From Chthonomonas sp. UBA6659 (GTDB taxonomy: Bacteria; Armatimonadota; Fimbriimonadia; Fimbriimonadales; Fimbriimonadaceae), in NCBI GenBank assembly GCA_002455425.1, contig DKKT01000065.1:1-64000 (forward strand): a stretch of DNA of 64,000 nt. The letters are read 5' to 3'. Of this stretch, positions 8,516-18,606 are shown one piece after another. The position numbers and the translations under genes were made by a program. The notes beneath the pieces are model-generated. The model was not told the origin of the DNA. It made no database searches and saw only the letters and a program-made list of their open reading frames with translations. Numbering within the stretch: position 1 is the first letter of the stretch; every line of letters begins with the position of its first letter.

Positions 8516-9724
8516 ATGATCCGGTTCAACTCTGTCGCAGGAATAGGACTGATGATCGTGTTGGCCGCCGCCGCGCGGGGTCAGCACCTCTCCGCGGCAA
8601 GCGCGATCGTGCTCGACGCCGACACCGGCAAGGTGCTTTTCGCTAAGGACGCCGACACGGCGAGGTTCCCCGCGAGCACCACGAAGATCATGACGACGCT
8701 CCTTCTTTTGGAGCGATGCAAGCCGGACGACATCATCGTGGCTCCACCCGATGTCGAGAAAGTGAAGCAGGCGAGCATGCACCTCAAGCCGGGCGAGCGG
8801 GTAAAGGTCCGCGATATGGCCTACGCGCTGATGCTCCGCAGTGCGAACGACGGATGCTACGCGGTCGCATGCCACATTTCGGGCTCGGTCGAGGCGTTCG
8901 CGAAGTTGATGAACGAGCGCGCCAAGGAGATCGGCTGCACCCAGACGCAGTTCAATAACCCTCACGGACTGAACGATACCAAGCACACGATCAGTGCGCG
9001 CGACCTCGCCCTGATCGCTCGCGAGGCGATGCGGATTCCGACGTTCCGCGAAATCGTCCGGACCCAGAAGAAGCCGATCGTGCGGTCGACGAACCTCGAA
9101 GACCTCGTCATGATCAACAAGAATCGGCTTCTCAAAGCCGAACCGACCTATGAAGGGATCAAGACCGGGTGGACGATTCCGGCCGGCAAGTGCTTCGTCG
9201 GTTCTGCGACCCGAAACGGCTACCGACTTTTGACCGTCGTCCTCAAGAGTGACGACTGGGTCAAAGATACGAAGCTTCTGACCGACTGGGCGTTCAGGGG
9301 ACACGATCGTCTCGTGTTCTTCCGGCCGGGGGAAGTGGTCGGGGCCCCCGCCATCGTCCGTGGCGGACAGAAGGAGCGCCTCCAAGTATCCACGCCGGTG
9401 CCTGGACGCTCCGTCGTCCCGAAAGGGCTTTCTAGGTTCGCCGACTACCGGATGGAGTGGGAACCGTTGGACGCGCCGGTAAGAAAAGGGCAACGCGTCG
9501 GCGAGCTCGTGTTCACAGATGCCGGCGGGTTCGAACAGCGGTTGCCGCTCGAGGCGGCCGAAGACATCGAACCGGCGACCATTGCCGGCATCGTCGGCAC
9601 TACAGGTTCCAAGACTTGGACGTGGGTTGTGGCGGGCGGACTCCTCGTTTCGGGGGCGGTGCTCATGCGCCGTAAGGCCCGCAACTTCGCGCCCGCGCAA
9701 GCCCCCACTCGGAGGAGATCATGA
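8516..9724 (+). CDS. D-alanyl-D-alanine carboxypeptidase (low-molecular-weight PBP)
   Basis: 402 residues. Signal peptide at 1-22, then the serine-peptidase S11 motifs: STTK (SxxK, near residue 54), SAN (SxN, near 109) and KTG (near 220). A C-terminal PBP5-type domain follows, then one transmembrane helix (about 366-385) with a positively charged tail, where classical PBP5 has an amphipathic anchor. The enzyme trims the terminal D-Ala from peptidoglycan stem peptides in the periplasm. The stop overlaps the ATG of the next small membrane gene (ATGA), so the two form an operon. Confidence 0.92.
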   Translation: MIRFNSVAGIGLMIVLAAAARGQHLSAASAIVLDADTGKVLFAKDADTARFPASTTKIMTTLLLLERCKPDDIIVAPPDVEKVKQASMHLKPGERVKVRDMAYALMLRSANDGCYAVACHISGSVEAFAKLMNERAKEIGCTQTQFNNPHGLNDTKHTISARDLALIAREAMRIPTFREIVRTQKKPIVRSTNLEDLVMINKNRLLKAEPTYEGIKTGWTIPAGKCFVGSATRNGYRLLTVVLKSDDWVKDTKLLTDWAFRGHDRLVFFRPGEVVGAPAIVRGGQKERLQVSTPVPGRSVVPKGLSRFADYRMEWEPLDAPVRKGQRVGELVFTDAGGFEQRLPLEAAEDIEPATIAGIVGTTGSKTWTWVVAGGLLVSGAVLMRRKARNFAPAQAPTRRRS

Positions 9725-9993
9725 AATCGGCAAACGGCGTCCTCATCCTCATCTTGGGGATTCTCAGCATCCTCATGTTCGGGTGCTTGTCCGGGATCCC
9801 GGCATGGATCATGGGCAACAACAGCCTCAAGGATATCGACCAGGGCTTGGCTGATCCCAATGAGCGCGGGTTGGTCACCGCCGGACGCATTCTTGGGATG
9901 ATCGGCACCGCACTTTCGCTTCTCGGCGTCTGCGTGTGGTTGGTCGCCATGCTCGGCGTCTTCGGCCTCGCGCTCACGGGCGGCGGTCGCTAG
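9721..9993 (+). CDS. Small two-TM membrane protein (DUF4190-like)
   Basis: 90 residues: a hydrophobic segment at about 6-30, the conserved connector MGNNSLKDIDQG followed by RILGMIGTALSLLGV, and a second hydrophobic segment to the C-terminus. This pattern is that of DUF4190-type proteins of unknown role. A GAGGAG Shine-Dalgarno site sits inside the end of the upstream carboxypeptidase gene and the start overlaps its stop, so translation is probably coupled to that gene. Confidence 0.75.
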   Translation: MKSANGVLILILGILSILMFGCLSGIPAWIMGNNSLKDIDQGLADPNERGLVTAGRILGMIGTALSLLGVCVWLVAMLGVFGLALTGGGR

Positions 9994-10015
9994 TTCGGTC
10001 ATCGCGGAGGGGCGC

Positions 10016-10021
10016 TAAACT
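10016..10021 (+). promoter_or_regulatory. -10-like TAAACT, leaderless promoter of fucI
   Basis: TAAACT, spacer GAGAA (5 nt), then ATG at 10027. Confidence 0.5.
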
Positions 10022-10026
10022 GAGAA

Positions 10027-11793
<1,767 letters not shown>

Positions 11794-11796
11794 TCG

Positions 11797-13041
11797 ATGA
11801 TCGGCGTTCGTGGCTGCCGGACGCTCGTGACCCTGGCGGGTCCGGCCCGTCCGAGGGTCGGGCCGGAACTCGATACGCTCGCGGCGATCGACGACGGCGC
11901 GATGCTCTTCGACGGGTCAGGGACGATCCGTGAAGTCGGCGATCGGTCCCACCTCGAAGCGATCGCACCCGCCGGTACGGTCTGGCACGACGCCGGCGGA
12001 GCCGTCATCTGCCCCGGATTCGTCGACGCCCACACCCACCTCGTGTTCGCAGGGAACCGCGCCAACGAGTTCGACATGCGGTGCCGGGGCGCGAGCTATT
12101 CCGAGATTGCCGCCGGAGGTGGGGGCATCCGCTCGACGATGCGCGCCGTCAGGGACGCGACCGAAGAGGAACTCCTCGCGGCGGGAACGCGGCACGCGTG
12201 GTGGATGCTCCGCAACGGGACGACGACCGCCGAGGCGAAATCGGGATATGGGCTGTCGGTCGCGGACGAGGTGAAGCTCCTGCGCGCGATTCGGCGCGTC
12301 GGCGAAGATACACCGCTCGATGTGGTCCCGACGTTTCTGGGTGCCCATGCCTTGCCCCCGGAGTTCGACGACCGACGCGAGGCCTATGTCGAACTCGTCA
12401 TCGACGCCATGTTGCCCGCGGTCGCGGGTCTCGCTGCGTTTGCCGACGCGTTTGTCGAGCCGAAGTACTTCGACGCCGACGCGGCCCGAAGGATCATGGC
12501 GGCCGCACGAAAGCACGGTCTCGGCGTGAGGCTTCACGTCGACCAGCTCACTCGCTCGGGCGGAGCCGAACTCGCAGCCGAACTGGAAGCCAAGACCGCC
12601 GATCACCTGGAGCAAACCGACGCCGACGGCATCGCCGCGCTGGCGAGGGCCGAGGTGCAGCCCGTGCTCCTCCCCGCCAGCGTCTATGCGCTGGGACTCG
12701 CGAAGTACCCGGATGCGCGCGCGATGATCGCGGCCGGACTCGCCGTCGTCGTCGCCACCGACTTCAATCCAGGGTCCTCGCCCACCCCCTCGCTCCCGAT
12801 GGCGATGTCCCTCGCCTGCACCCAAATGCGTATGACCTCGGTCGAGGCGATCCTCGCCTCGACCGTGAACGCGGCGTACTCGCTCGACCTCGGCGATCGG
12901 ATCGGATCCCTCGAGGTCGGCAAGCGGGCCGACTTCCTCCTTCTCCCGGTCGAAGACGTCCGGGAGGTGGCCTATTGGTTCGGCGTCGAACTCGTGACCG
13001 AGGTGTGGAAGGCAGGTCAATGCGTGTTTCGACGCGGATAG
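11797..13041 (+). CDS. hutI: Imidazolonepropionase
   Basis: 414 residues. Amidohydrolase-fold enzyme: metal motif PGFVDAHTHLVF (HxH near residue 75), AAGGGGIRSTM, TTTAEAKSGYGL, HVDQL for a further metal His, ATDFNPGSSPTPSLP near 323 with the catalytic Asp, and the usual amidohydrolase end VGKRADFLLL. It hydrolyses 4-imidazolone-5-propionate to N-formimino-glutamate in histidine degradation. hutH and hutU are not in the window. It starts 3 nt after the fucI stop, so it is probably translated from the same mRNA. Confidence 0.93.
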   Translation: MIGVRGCRTLVTLAGPARPRVGPELDTLAAIDDGAMLFDGSGTIREVGDRSHLEAIAPAGTVWHDAGGAVICPGFVDAHTHLVFAGNRANEFDMRCRGASYSEIAAGGGGIRSTMRAVRDATEEELLAAGTRHAWWMLRNGTTTAEAKSGYGLSVADEVKLLRAIRRVGEDTPLDVVPTFLGAHALPPEFDDRREAYVELVIDAMLPAVAGLAAFADAFVEPKYFDADAARRIMAAARKHGLGVRLHVDQLTRSGGAELAAELEAKTADHLEQTDADGIAALARAEVQPVLLPASVYALGLAKYPDARAMIAAGLAVVVATDFNPGSSPTPSLPMAMSLACTQMRMTSVEAILASTVNAAYSLDLGDRIGSLEVGKRADFLLLPVEDVREVAYWFGVELVTEVWKAGQCVFRRG

Positions 13042-13128
13042 CCCGAGAACACGCGAATTCAGGCATCTTGTCGGACGTTGCGTCAGTATTATTCGGTTGA
13101 GAGCACGTCTTGTGATTGCAGGGTCTTG

Positions 13129-14391
13129 ATGGCAGAACCGACGACAGAATCTGCGGCCGAACCGAAGCACGCGAGTTCACAGCTCCTTGAGAGCCAGCGA
13201 CTTCGCCGCCTGGAGCAAGCGCTCCAGGTCGATACGCGCTCGCGCCTCGATGAGGGGCAGGTTCGGGACCTCGTCCAGCAGTCCGGGTTGGACACTTCCA
13301 CCCTTGAAGCAGCCTTCGAGGCGATGGACGTACCTGGCGGCGAAGGACTGCGCCAGACCCGCATCCGCACGCATCCGGCGATTCTCTGGGGGGCGGCGAT
13401 CCTGCCACTCTTGTGGGGTGCGTTGGCCTATCTTTTTCGCCACAACCAAGAGGCGCTGGTGTTCCTCACTTGTGTGGCTCCTGCGCCGCTCGTTCTCTTC
13501 GTGGGTGTCCTCCTGGGACGCGCCCGGGCCGCGGCCGCGGTTGCGATGGCGCTCGTCATCGCCCTCATTCCCGGCTTCTGGGCGTTGCTCCAGTTGACGA
13601 ACCCGTCGATGTGGGTCGCGGAGTCCCCGGTGCCGACCCTTCGTAGCATTCCCAACGCGGATGGCATGTACCTGATCAAGAACGACGCCACGATGATGGA
13701 GAACACTTGGTTCACGATCATCTATGCCGCGATCGGGCTCGGGGTCGCCGCCGGCCTCGGAACGCTCGGCTCCCGAATGAGGACGATCCTGTTCGGGGAC
13801 GACCACGCCCCCCGCTCGGTGAGCCGCGAAGATCTGCTCCATCTCGTATTCAAGCTTCAGGAAGAGCTTGACAGCCAACGCCGCCATGCCGCCTTCGTGA
13901 GTGTGGACGTGGTCGGTTCGACTCAAATGAAGCGCTGCGGCTCCGAGATCGAAGTCGAACTCGCCTTCGGGGAGTATCGGAAGTACGTCGAGACGCTCGC
14001 GGAGAAGTACGGCGGCATCGTTCAGAGCACCGCCGGCGACGGAATCATGTGCATGTTCCCCGACGACCTCGCCGCGCTCCGCATGGCTCGGGAAGTCCAA
14101 TTGGGGATGGGGCCGTTCAACGAATCGAAAAACAAGCTGAAGGTGCCTTTCCAGGTGCGTTGCGGTATCAGCGCAGGGGAGATCGCGGTCCAGAGCAATC
14201 AGCCGATCGGGCACCTTCAGAGCGTGGTCATCGACCGGGCCGCGATTCTCCAGAAACGGGCTCGGCCGGGCGGGATCGCCCTCGGAAGCGAAGTCGCCGA
14301 AAAGGCGAAGACCGAACTGGGGCCGCTCGCCAAAATGGAGGAGTCGGACGAGACCCTCCGGGCCTTCATCTGGCCGCGAACAGAGATGTGA
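13129..14391 (+). CDS. Membrane protein with class III nucleotide cyclase domain
   Basis: 420 residues. An N-terminal helical segment (1-75) is followed by about four transmembrane helices (about 85-230) and a class III adenylate/guanylate cyclase homology domain (about 255-415). Both metal-binding Asp motifs are visible (FVSVDVVGST and TAGDGIMCMF). The usual transition-state Asn and Arg, normally in a VNLAARLQ-like motif, appear replaced in VIDRAAILQ (Asn to Asp, Arg to Ile by eye). It may make cAMP poorly, use another substrate, or be a sensor without catalysis. The ATG at 13129 is preferred over an upstream in-frame start. Its stop codon overlaps the 3' end of the antisense tRNA-Lys by 3 nt. 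Confidence 0.8.
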   Translation: MAEPTTESAAEPKHASSQLLESQRLRRLEQALQVDTRSRLDEGQVRDLVQQSGLDTSTLEAAFEAMDVPGGEGLRQTRIRTHPAILWGAAILPLLWGALAYLFRHNQEALVFLTCVAPAPLVLFVGVLLGRARAAAAVAMALVIALIPGFWALLQLTNPSMWVAESPVPTLRSIPNADGMYLIKNDATMMENTWFTIIYAAIGLGVAAGLGTLGSRMRTILFGDDHAPRSVSREDLLHLVFKLQEELDSQRRHAAFVSVDVVGSTQMKRCGSEIEVELAFGEYRKYVETLAEKYGGIVQSTAGDGIMCMFPDDLAALRMAREVQLGMGPFNESKNKLKVPFQVRCGISAGEIAVQSNQPIGHLQSVVIDRAAILQKRARPGGIALGSEVAEKAKTELGPLAKMEESDETLRAFIWPRTEM

Positions 14392-14461
14392 GTCGGCTGG
14401 GACTCGAACCCAGGACCCACGCCTTAAAAGGGCGTTGCTCTACCGACTGAGCTACCGACTC
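14389..14461 (-). tRNA. tRNA-Lys(TTT)
   Basis: 73 nt on the minus strand. Acceptor GAGTCGG pairs with CCGACTC plus discriminator A; D arm AGCTCAGTCGGTAGAGC; anticodon loop CTTTTAA giving TTT; T arm with GGGTTCGAGTCC. CCA is not encoded. A TAGTAT hexamer (plus-strand 14473-14478) lies 11 nt upstream. The 3' end overlaps the stop codon of the cyclase gene. Confidence 0.95.
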
Positions 14462-14540
14462 ACGCGGTCCAGATACTACCCGTGGCCCGATCCTCTCGGA
14501 AGGACCCCTCGGTCCTAGCGCGCATCGCAAAAAGATGCGG

Positions 14541-14546
14541 TATCCT
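14541..14546 (+). promoter_or_regulatory. -10-like TATCCT upstream of tRNA-Tyr
   Basis: TATCCT ends 13 nt before the mature 5' end of tRNA-Tyr; preceded by a small GCATC-N7-GATGC hairpin. Confidence 0.45.
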
Positions 14547-14559
14547 CATGTTCCTTCCC

Positions 14560-14645
14560 GGGGGGTTGCCCGAGTGGCCAATGGGAACAGACTGTAAATC
14601 TGTCGGCGAATGCCTTCGGAGGTTCGAATCCTCCACCCCCCACCA
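14560..14645 (+). tRNA. tRNA-Tyr(GTA)
   Basis: 86 nt class II tRNA with a long variable arm. Acceptor GGGGGGT pairs with ACCCCCC; anticodon loop CTGTAAA giving GTA; T arm GGAGGTTCGAATCCTCC. The CCA tail is encoded, unlike in the neighbouring tRNA-Lys. Confidence 0.95.
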
Positions 14646-14663
14646 GATCCTCTTTTCTCGGCG

Positions 14664-14669
14664 TACAAT
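14664..14669 (+). promoter_or_regulatory. -10-like TACAAT, leaderless promoter of 14676 gene
   Basis: TACAAT, spacer GCCGCC (6 nt), then ATG at 14676, just downstream of tRNA-Tyr. Confidence 0.6.
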
Positions 14670-14675
14670 GCCGCC

Positions 14676-15182
14676 ATGGTCCTACGGGTCGATGTCGAGC
14701 GATTTGCTGACGAGGTGCGCACCCGCCTGGCCGTCACGGACGTTTACGTCAGCCCTCACGGCACCGGTTCTCTGGCCACGGCCGCCCATCCCGATCGCGA
14801 TCTCGTCGTCTGTTGCCTGAGCCATCGCTCCGCCCAAGAGCTCAAGAAGCAACTCGAGTCGGACGGGCTCAAGGCGAGCTCCGGGGCATGGTCGCTTGAA
14901 GGCGAAGACCCGATCGCGCTCCAGCAAACCGAAGGCTGGATCGCTGCCGTCGCCTACCGGACCGCCGAAGCGAAACCCGGGCTTTGGGTGGATGCCTACC
15001 CCGACGAACCGAGCCCGGCAGAGGTCCTGATGAACCTCTACGAGGAGTTTCGCGAGACCGGTGAGCTCGGCGACTACTCGTTCGAGGACTTCATGCGGCA
15101 GGCAAATGTCAATGTGGTCATCGTCGGTCCCGAGGAAGCGGCCCGATTCGTCGAACGGAACGCGGCCAAGATCGGCGGATAG
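14676..15182 (+). CDS. Hypothetical protein, 168 aa
   Basis: Not recognised. A soluble, acidic protein without signal peptide, membrane segment or obvious motif. It opens with MVLRVDVERFADEVRTRLAV, contains a Leu/Lys-rich helix near residue 52 (AQELKKQLES), a WSLEGEDPIALQQTEGW block near 70, and ends in a probable beta-alpha unit (NVVIVGPEEAARFVERNA). High GC and codon use match its neighbours, so it looks like a resident gene. The ATG at 14676 is set by the TACAAT hexamer 6 nt upstream. The TIM-barrel gene follows 27 nt later with its own -10-like hexamer. Confidence 0.65.
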   Translation: MVLRVDVERFADEVRTRLAVTDVYVSPHGTGSLATAAHPDRDLVVCCLSHRSAQELKKQLESDGLKASSGAWSLEGEDPIALQQTEGWIAAVAYRTAEAKPGLWVDAYPDEPSPAEVLMNLYEEFRETGELGDYSFEDFMRQANVNVVIVGPEEAARFVERNAAKIGG

Positions 15183-15196
15183 GCTCTCGGATTCGG

Positions 15197-15202
15197 CACA
15201 AT
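15197..15202 (+). promoter_or_regulatory. -10-like CACAAT, leaderless promoter of 15210 gene
   Basis: CACAAT, 7-nt spacer, ATG at 15210. The hexamer overlaps the alternative in-frame ATG at 15201, which favours 15210. Confidence 0.5.
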
Positions 15203-15209
15203 GGCCCCT

Positions 15210-16058
15210 ATGCGTCTCGGAGTCAGCATGTGGAGCTATGTTCAGGCCTACAAGGAGGGCCGCATCGACATTCCCGGGTTCATCCGCGAAGCCCAGCGGA
15301 TCGGTGCGGAAGGCGTCGAACTGCTCGATTTCTTCGCCCCGAATCCCGCCGCCGACCGTGAAGCGGCGAAAGCCGCCCTCGCCGAAACCGGGCTCGTCTG
15401 CGGAGTATTTTCGGTCGGCCAGAATTTCGCCCGACCATCGGTCGAAGAGCGTCAGGCCGCGCTCGACCGCGTCAAGTTCGGGGTCGACGAAGCGGTCGCC
15501 CTCGGGGCCGGAACCGTTCGCGTTTTCGCGGGAGACGTCTCCGAGGGCATCACCTTCGACGAGGCTCGCGGCTGGATCATCGAGGGGCTCGCCGAAGGCT
15601 CGCGCTACGCCCACGACCATGGCGTGCGCCTCGCCCTCGAGAATCACGGGAGCCTCGCGGGGCGCTCGGATCAAGTGAAGGGGATCATCGAGGACGTGCG
15701 TGCCGCGTGCGGCAACGATGCCCTCGGCGCGAACCCCGACACGGGGAACTTCCTCCTGGTCGGCCAAGCGAGCCACGAGGCGATCCTCGATGTCGCTCCG
15801 TACGCGTACATGGTCCACTTCAAGGACTTCACCCCGGCGCCCGCCGACCACGAAGGCTGGGCGTACACCTCGCTTTCGGGCGACAAGTTCGTCGGAACAG
15901 CGATCGGTGAAGGCTCGGTCGACCTTGCTCAGTGCGTCGCGGCCCTCAAGGCGGCCGGATTCGACGGCTGGCTGAACGTCGAGTACGAAGCCGAAGAGGA
16001 CCCGTTCACGGGCGTGGAGCGCTCGATGGCGACCGCGCGCCGATTCGTCGAGGGGTAG
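15210..16058 (+). CDS. Sugar phosphate isomerase/epimerase-like TIM-barrel protein
   Basis: 282 residues of the xylose-isomerase-like (AP endonuclease 2) TIM-barrel superfamily. It begins MRLGVSMWSYVQAY and shows the expected strand-end metal/acid positions: EGVELLDFF (Glu near residue 35), LALENHG (Glu near 148), GANPDTGNF (Asp near 178), VHFKDF (His-Lys near 205) and LNVEYEAEEDP (Glu near 262). These are the usual ligands for one divalent metal. Members isomerise or epimerise keto sugars or inosose-type substrates; which one is not clear here. No sugar operon surrounds it. Confidence 0.82.
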   Translation: MRLGVSMWSYVQAYKEGRIDIPGFIREAQRIGAEGVELLDFFAPNPAADREAAKAALAETGLVCGVFSVGQNFARPSVEERQAALDRVKFGVDEAVALGAGTVRVFAGDVSEGITFDEARGWIIEGLAEGSRYAHDHGVRLALENHGSLAGRSDQVKGIIEDVRAACGNDALGANPDTGNFLLVGQASHEAILDVAPYAYMVHFKDFTPAPADHEGWAYTSLSGDKFVGTAIGEGSVDLAQCVAALKAAGFDGWLNVEYEAEEDPFTGVERSMATARRFVEG

Positions 16059-16126
16059 GTTGTGCAAACGAATCGGGACCTTCGATGCGTATGGACAGAA
16101 GAATCGAAGTTTCCGTTTTCAGAAGG

Positions 16127-16132
16127 GATAAT
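16127..16132 (+). promoter_or_regulatory. -10-like GATAAT, leaderless promoter of 16139 gene
   Basis: GATAAT, spacer CAAGCC (6 nt), ATG at 16139. Confidence 0.6.
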
Positions 16133-16138
16133 CAAGCC

Positions 16139-16993
16139 ATGAATCATGCCGTTCGCACTTTCGCGTTTCTCGCCCTTGCCGCAGTGGCCGTCGCCCAGGA
16201 TGCGACCACGCTGCGCCGCGTCGTTCAGGCCAACACCGCCGACGTCTACACGATCTCCAGCAAGAGCACCCAGCTCATCGACTTCGGCATGGGCGAGCAG
16301 GACATCACCGTCGACAACAGCATGAAGCTGACGATGAAGTACGGTGCGGTCGACAAGGACGGCAACGCCGACGTCGAAATGGTCCTCTCCGACTTCCAGA
16401 TGAAGACCGGCGGTTCGATGGGCGCGATGATGGGCGATATGAGCCAGATGATGCCCAAGGAGTTCAAGGTCACGGGCAAGCTCGATCCCCAGAACAACCT
16501 CAACAACACCAAGACCCAGGGGCTGGGCATGCGCGAGATGATGATGATGGGCAGCCAAATGATGGGCTCGATGTCCGGGATCATCTTCCCGAAGAACGCC
16601 CTCAAGCCGGGTGACACCTGGCAAATGCCGGTTCCGGATCAGCCGATGATCGGCCTCAAGGGCGCGAGCATGACCGCGACGTTCGTCGGCGCGAAGAACA
16701 TGGACGGGACCGCGGTCTATGAGATCAAGGTCGGCGGCAAGCTCCCGACCAAGGTGAACATGGCCGAGATGATGAAGAACGCGCCGGAAGCCGACCAGGG
16801 CATGATGCCGGCCGATCTCGTGATCACGGGCACGGTCGACATCAAATCGACGGCGTGGGTCGAGCAGGGCTCCGGACGCTTGATGAAGATGGACACGACC
16901 ATGAAGACCGCGCAGAAAATGGATATGGGCGGGCAAGGAATGTCCGGTGACATCAAGGGCGACGTTTCGATGACGATGGCGCTGAAGAAGTAA
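16139..16993 (+). CDS. Exported methionine-rich protein of unknown function
   Basis: 284 residues with a signal peptide (MNHAVRTFAFLALAAVAVAQ, cleavage after about 20). The mature part is predicted to be beta-rich and carries dense Met clusters: GAMMGDMSQMMPK near residue 100, REMMMMGSQMMGSM near 137, AEMMKNAPEADQGMMP near 213 and KMDTTMKTAQKMDMGGQGM near 250. Met clusters can bind Cu(I) or Ag(I), but here they may simply be surface loops; no function is claimed. The ATG is set by a GATAAT hexamer 6 nt upstream, although upstream in-frame starts exist. A hairpin at 17017-17040 follows the stop. Confidence 0.78.
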   Translation: MNHAVRTFAFLALAAVAVAQDATTLRRVVQANTADVYTISSKSTQLIDFGMGEQDITVDNSMKLTMKYGAVDKDGNADVEMVLSDFQMKTGGSMGAMMGDMSQMMPKEFKVTGKLDPQNNLNNTKTQGLGMREMMMMGSQMMGSMSGIIFPKNALKPGDTWQMPVPDQPMIGLKGASMTATFVGAKNMDGTAVYEIKVGGKLPTKVNMAEMMKNAPEADQGMMPADLVITGTVDIKSTAWVEQGSGRLMKMDTTMKTAQKMDMGGQGMSGDIKGDVSMTMALKK

Positions 16994-17016
16994 GCGCTCA
17001 ACTTGACAGACGAATG

Positions 17017-17040
17017 GCCCGGAGCGCATGCTGCCCGGGC
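17017..17040. terminator. Bidirectional hairpin between convergent genes
   Basis: GCCCGG (17017-17022) pairs with CCGGGC (17035-17040), with an inner AGC-gcat-GCT. It lies between the stops at 16993 (+) and 17053 (-). There is no T-run. Confidence 0.5.
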
Positions 17041-17052
17041 AAGTCCTTTGCG

Positions 17053-18060
17053 TCAGTGCGGCGATCTGCGAACGCTTACCTCGAAGGCGTGAACAGTCGG
17101 CTGGTTGCCTTCGACCCCGGCCGTTTCAAAGTTGAGTCGTTGTCGCACCCCTGCCATCCTGGCCCTTTCGAGGAAATGCTGGGCTTCGGACTGCGTCTTG
17201 AAGCCCATTGATTTGTAATTCAACTCGAACTGACTCTCTACGTTCCGACGTTGCTTCTCGCTGAAGGAACTGACGGCGTCGCCGCTCTTCGGCAATCCGA
17301 GCGAGTCGCTCCAACGCTTCTTGATCGCCTCGACGGTGCGTCCATACTCGTTGGTCTGCTCCTCAACTTCCTCCCTGACAGCCTTGAGGAAGCCCTCCAT
17401 CTTCTCCATGCGCTCAGCCGTCCGAATCTGGCGATTCTCGGAAGTGAAGACAACGGCATCGATTGGGGGAATCTGATACTCCCGCAATACGCCCTCCTCT
17501 GCTATTCGCTCATCATCGATCGAGGGAAACGTTGGATATGGCTTACTAAACTGGGCTCCGGGACTCTCTACGAGGCGAACCCGCACCGTCTTGCCATCTG
17601 CCCTCAGTTCGAGATCCGTTGCAACCCGGAAGGCGAACTGCGCCTCGGGGTTCGCAATCGACAACGCTGCGCGCGTAGACACAGGGGCCAAGAGGGCGAC
17701 GAAAGCTTTCCGTTGGCTCTCGGAGAGGCTCCGTGTCGGCGTTGCTGTCTCAAACAGTGACAATTGATGAAGTGCCTTCGTTCGTTCACGAACCGACTTC
17801 AGATTGAAGAGGCTCTCGGGGTAGATGACCGTGCAACCATCGATCGTCATCGTGAGGCAGGCGAGGTCTTTCGCCCGCTTCTGAAGGTCTTCCTTGCCTT
17901 CGATCGAGAGCAGCCCTCGCTGCTCCTTGGTCGGCGTTTCGTGGGTCACGAGGAGGTTCCACTTGGCGGTCGATGGTTGTTGCGACGGCGCGAGCAGCGC
18001 CGTCGCAAACCACAGCAGATTGGAGAGGAGAAGCTTAGTTGGGGTTGCCATTGCCTTCAT
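17053..18060 (-). CDS. Hypothetical exported protein in AT-richer segment
   Basis: 335 residues, not recognised. N-terminal signal sequence (MKAMATPTKLLLSNLLWFATALLAP), then a mixed alpha/beta protein with a strongly charged helical stretch at about 215-300 (RTAERMEKMEGFLKAVREEV, EKQRRNVESQFELNYKS). GC content is visibly lower than in neighbouring genes. The reading frame overlaps the end of the upstream gene by 26 nt, so the two are co-transcribed. The ATG at 18060 was chosen; TTG at 18063 and ATG at 18051 are alternatives. It may be a recently acquired pair. Confidence 0.65.
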   Translation of the reverse strand: MKAMATPTKLLLSNLLWFATALLAPSQQPSTAKWNLLVTHETPTKEQRGLLSIEGKEDLQKRAKDLACLTMTIDGCTVIYPESLFNLKSVRERTKALHQLSLFETATPTRSLSESQRKAFVALLAPVSTRAALSIANPEAQFAFRVATDLELRADGKTVRVRLVESPGAQFSKPYPTFPSIDDERIAEEGVLREYQIPPIDAVVFTSENRQIRTAERMEKMEGFLKAVREEVEEQTNEYGRTVEAIKKRWSDSLGLPKSGDAVSSFSEKQRRNVESQFELNYKSMGFKTQSEAQHFLERARMAGVRQRLNFETAGVEGNQPTVHAFEVSVRRSPH

Positions 18061-18508
18061 CAAGATCGTAGTCCTCTATTCGGATCGGCTCCGCAGCAAC
18101 GGTTCGCGTCACTCGAACGCGAGTAGCGAACTCCGCAGGATTCGACCGCGCCCACTTTTCCTGCCCGCCTCCGCGGCTAATCTGTAAGAAGTAGCGTCGG
18201 CCGGTCTTGCCTGGAATCGAGTGTCCTCCGGTTTGGTAGGTAACCTCGGTTCCCCAAGAGCTGATGGTAGCGTAGGGACTGCTCCAGTTTGGGCCATTCG
18301 TTGGACTATCTCCCGTGACGGAGTTGGCCAGGCTCATGCCGCCCTGTTCGAGGGGCACCGTGACGGAACCTTGGGAGTGATTCTCATAGGTCCGGACTTG
18401 AACTTCCTCGACCGTAGGCTCATACGTGATGGAGTGAATCAGGGTCCAGGATGCGCTCGCTCCAGAAGCGCCGATCGCAAGTGCCGATAACATGACGAGA
18501 AGTTTCAT
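18035..18508 (-). CDS. Hypothetical exported protein
   Basis: 157 residues, not recognised. A clear signal peptide (MKLLVMLSALAIGASGASAS) is followed by a beta-rich domain with many Ser/Thr/Tyr residues (ITYEPTVEEVQVRTYENHSQ) and an acidic tail ending DYDLDEGNGNPN. It is the first gene of a two-gene unit with the 17053-18060 gene. An alternative GTG start lies at 18517. The base composition is AT-richer than the flanking chromosome. A TAGCAT hexamer about 10 nt before that GTG is a possible -10. No homologous family was identified. Confidence 0.6.
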   Translation of the reverse strand: MKLLVMLSALAIGASGASASWTLIHSITYEPTVEEVQVRTYENHSQGSVTVPLEQGGMSLANSVTGDSPTNGPNWSSPYATISSWGTEVTYQTGGHSIPGKTGRRYFLQISRGGGQEKWARSNPAEFATRVRVTRTVAAEPIRIEDYDLDEGNGNPN

Positions 18509-18606
18509 CAATCTCACTTCTTCAGCAATGCTACCCCCCCCCTTAAGGACTTTTGCAAGTGTCTGTGCAAAGGAATCCTAGTGCTCAGCGAATCCCTGTA
18601 AGTGGC

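Noticed and set aside
8012..9700. 562-codon minus-strand frame including the VOC protein
   Set aside because: Only the last 138 codons match a family; the rest is antisense to the carboxypeptidase gene, which has intact SxxK, SxN and KTG motifs. The gene was shortened to 8428.
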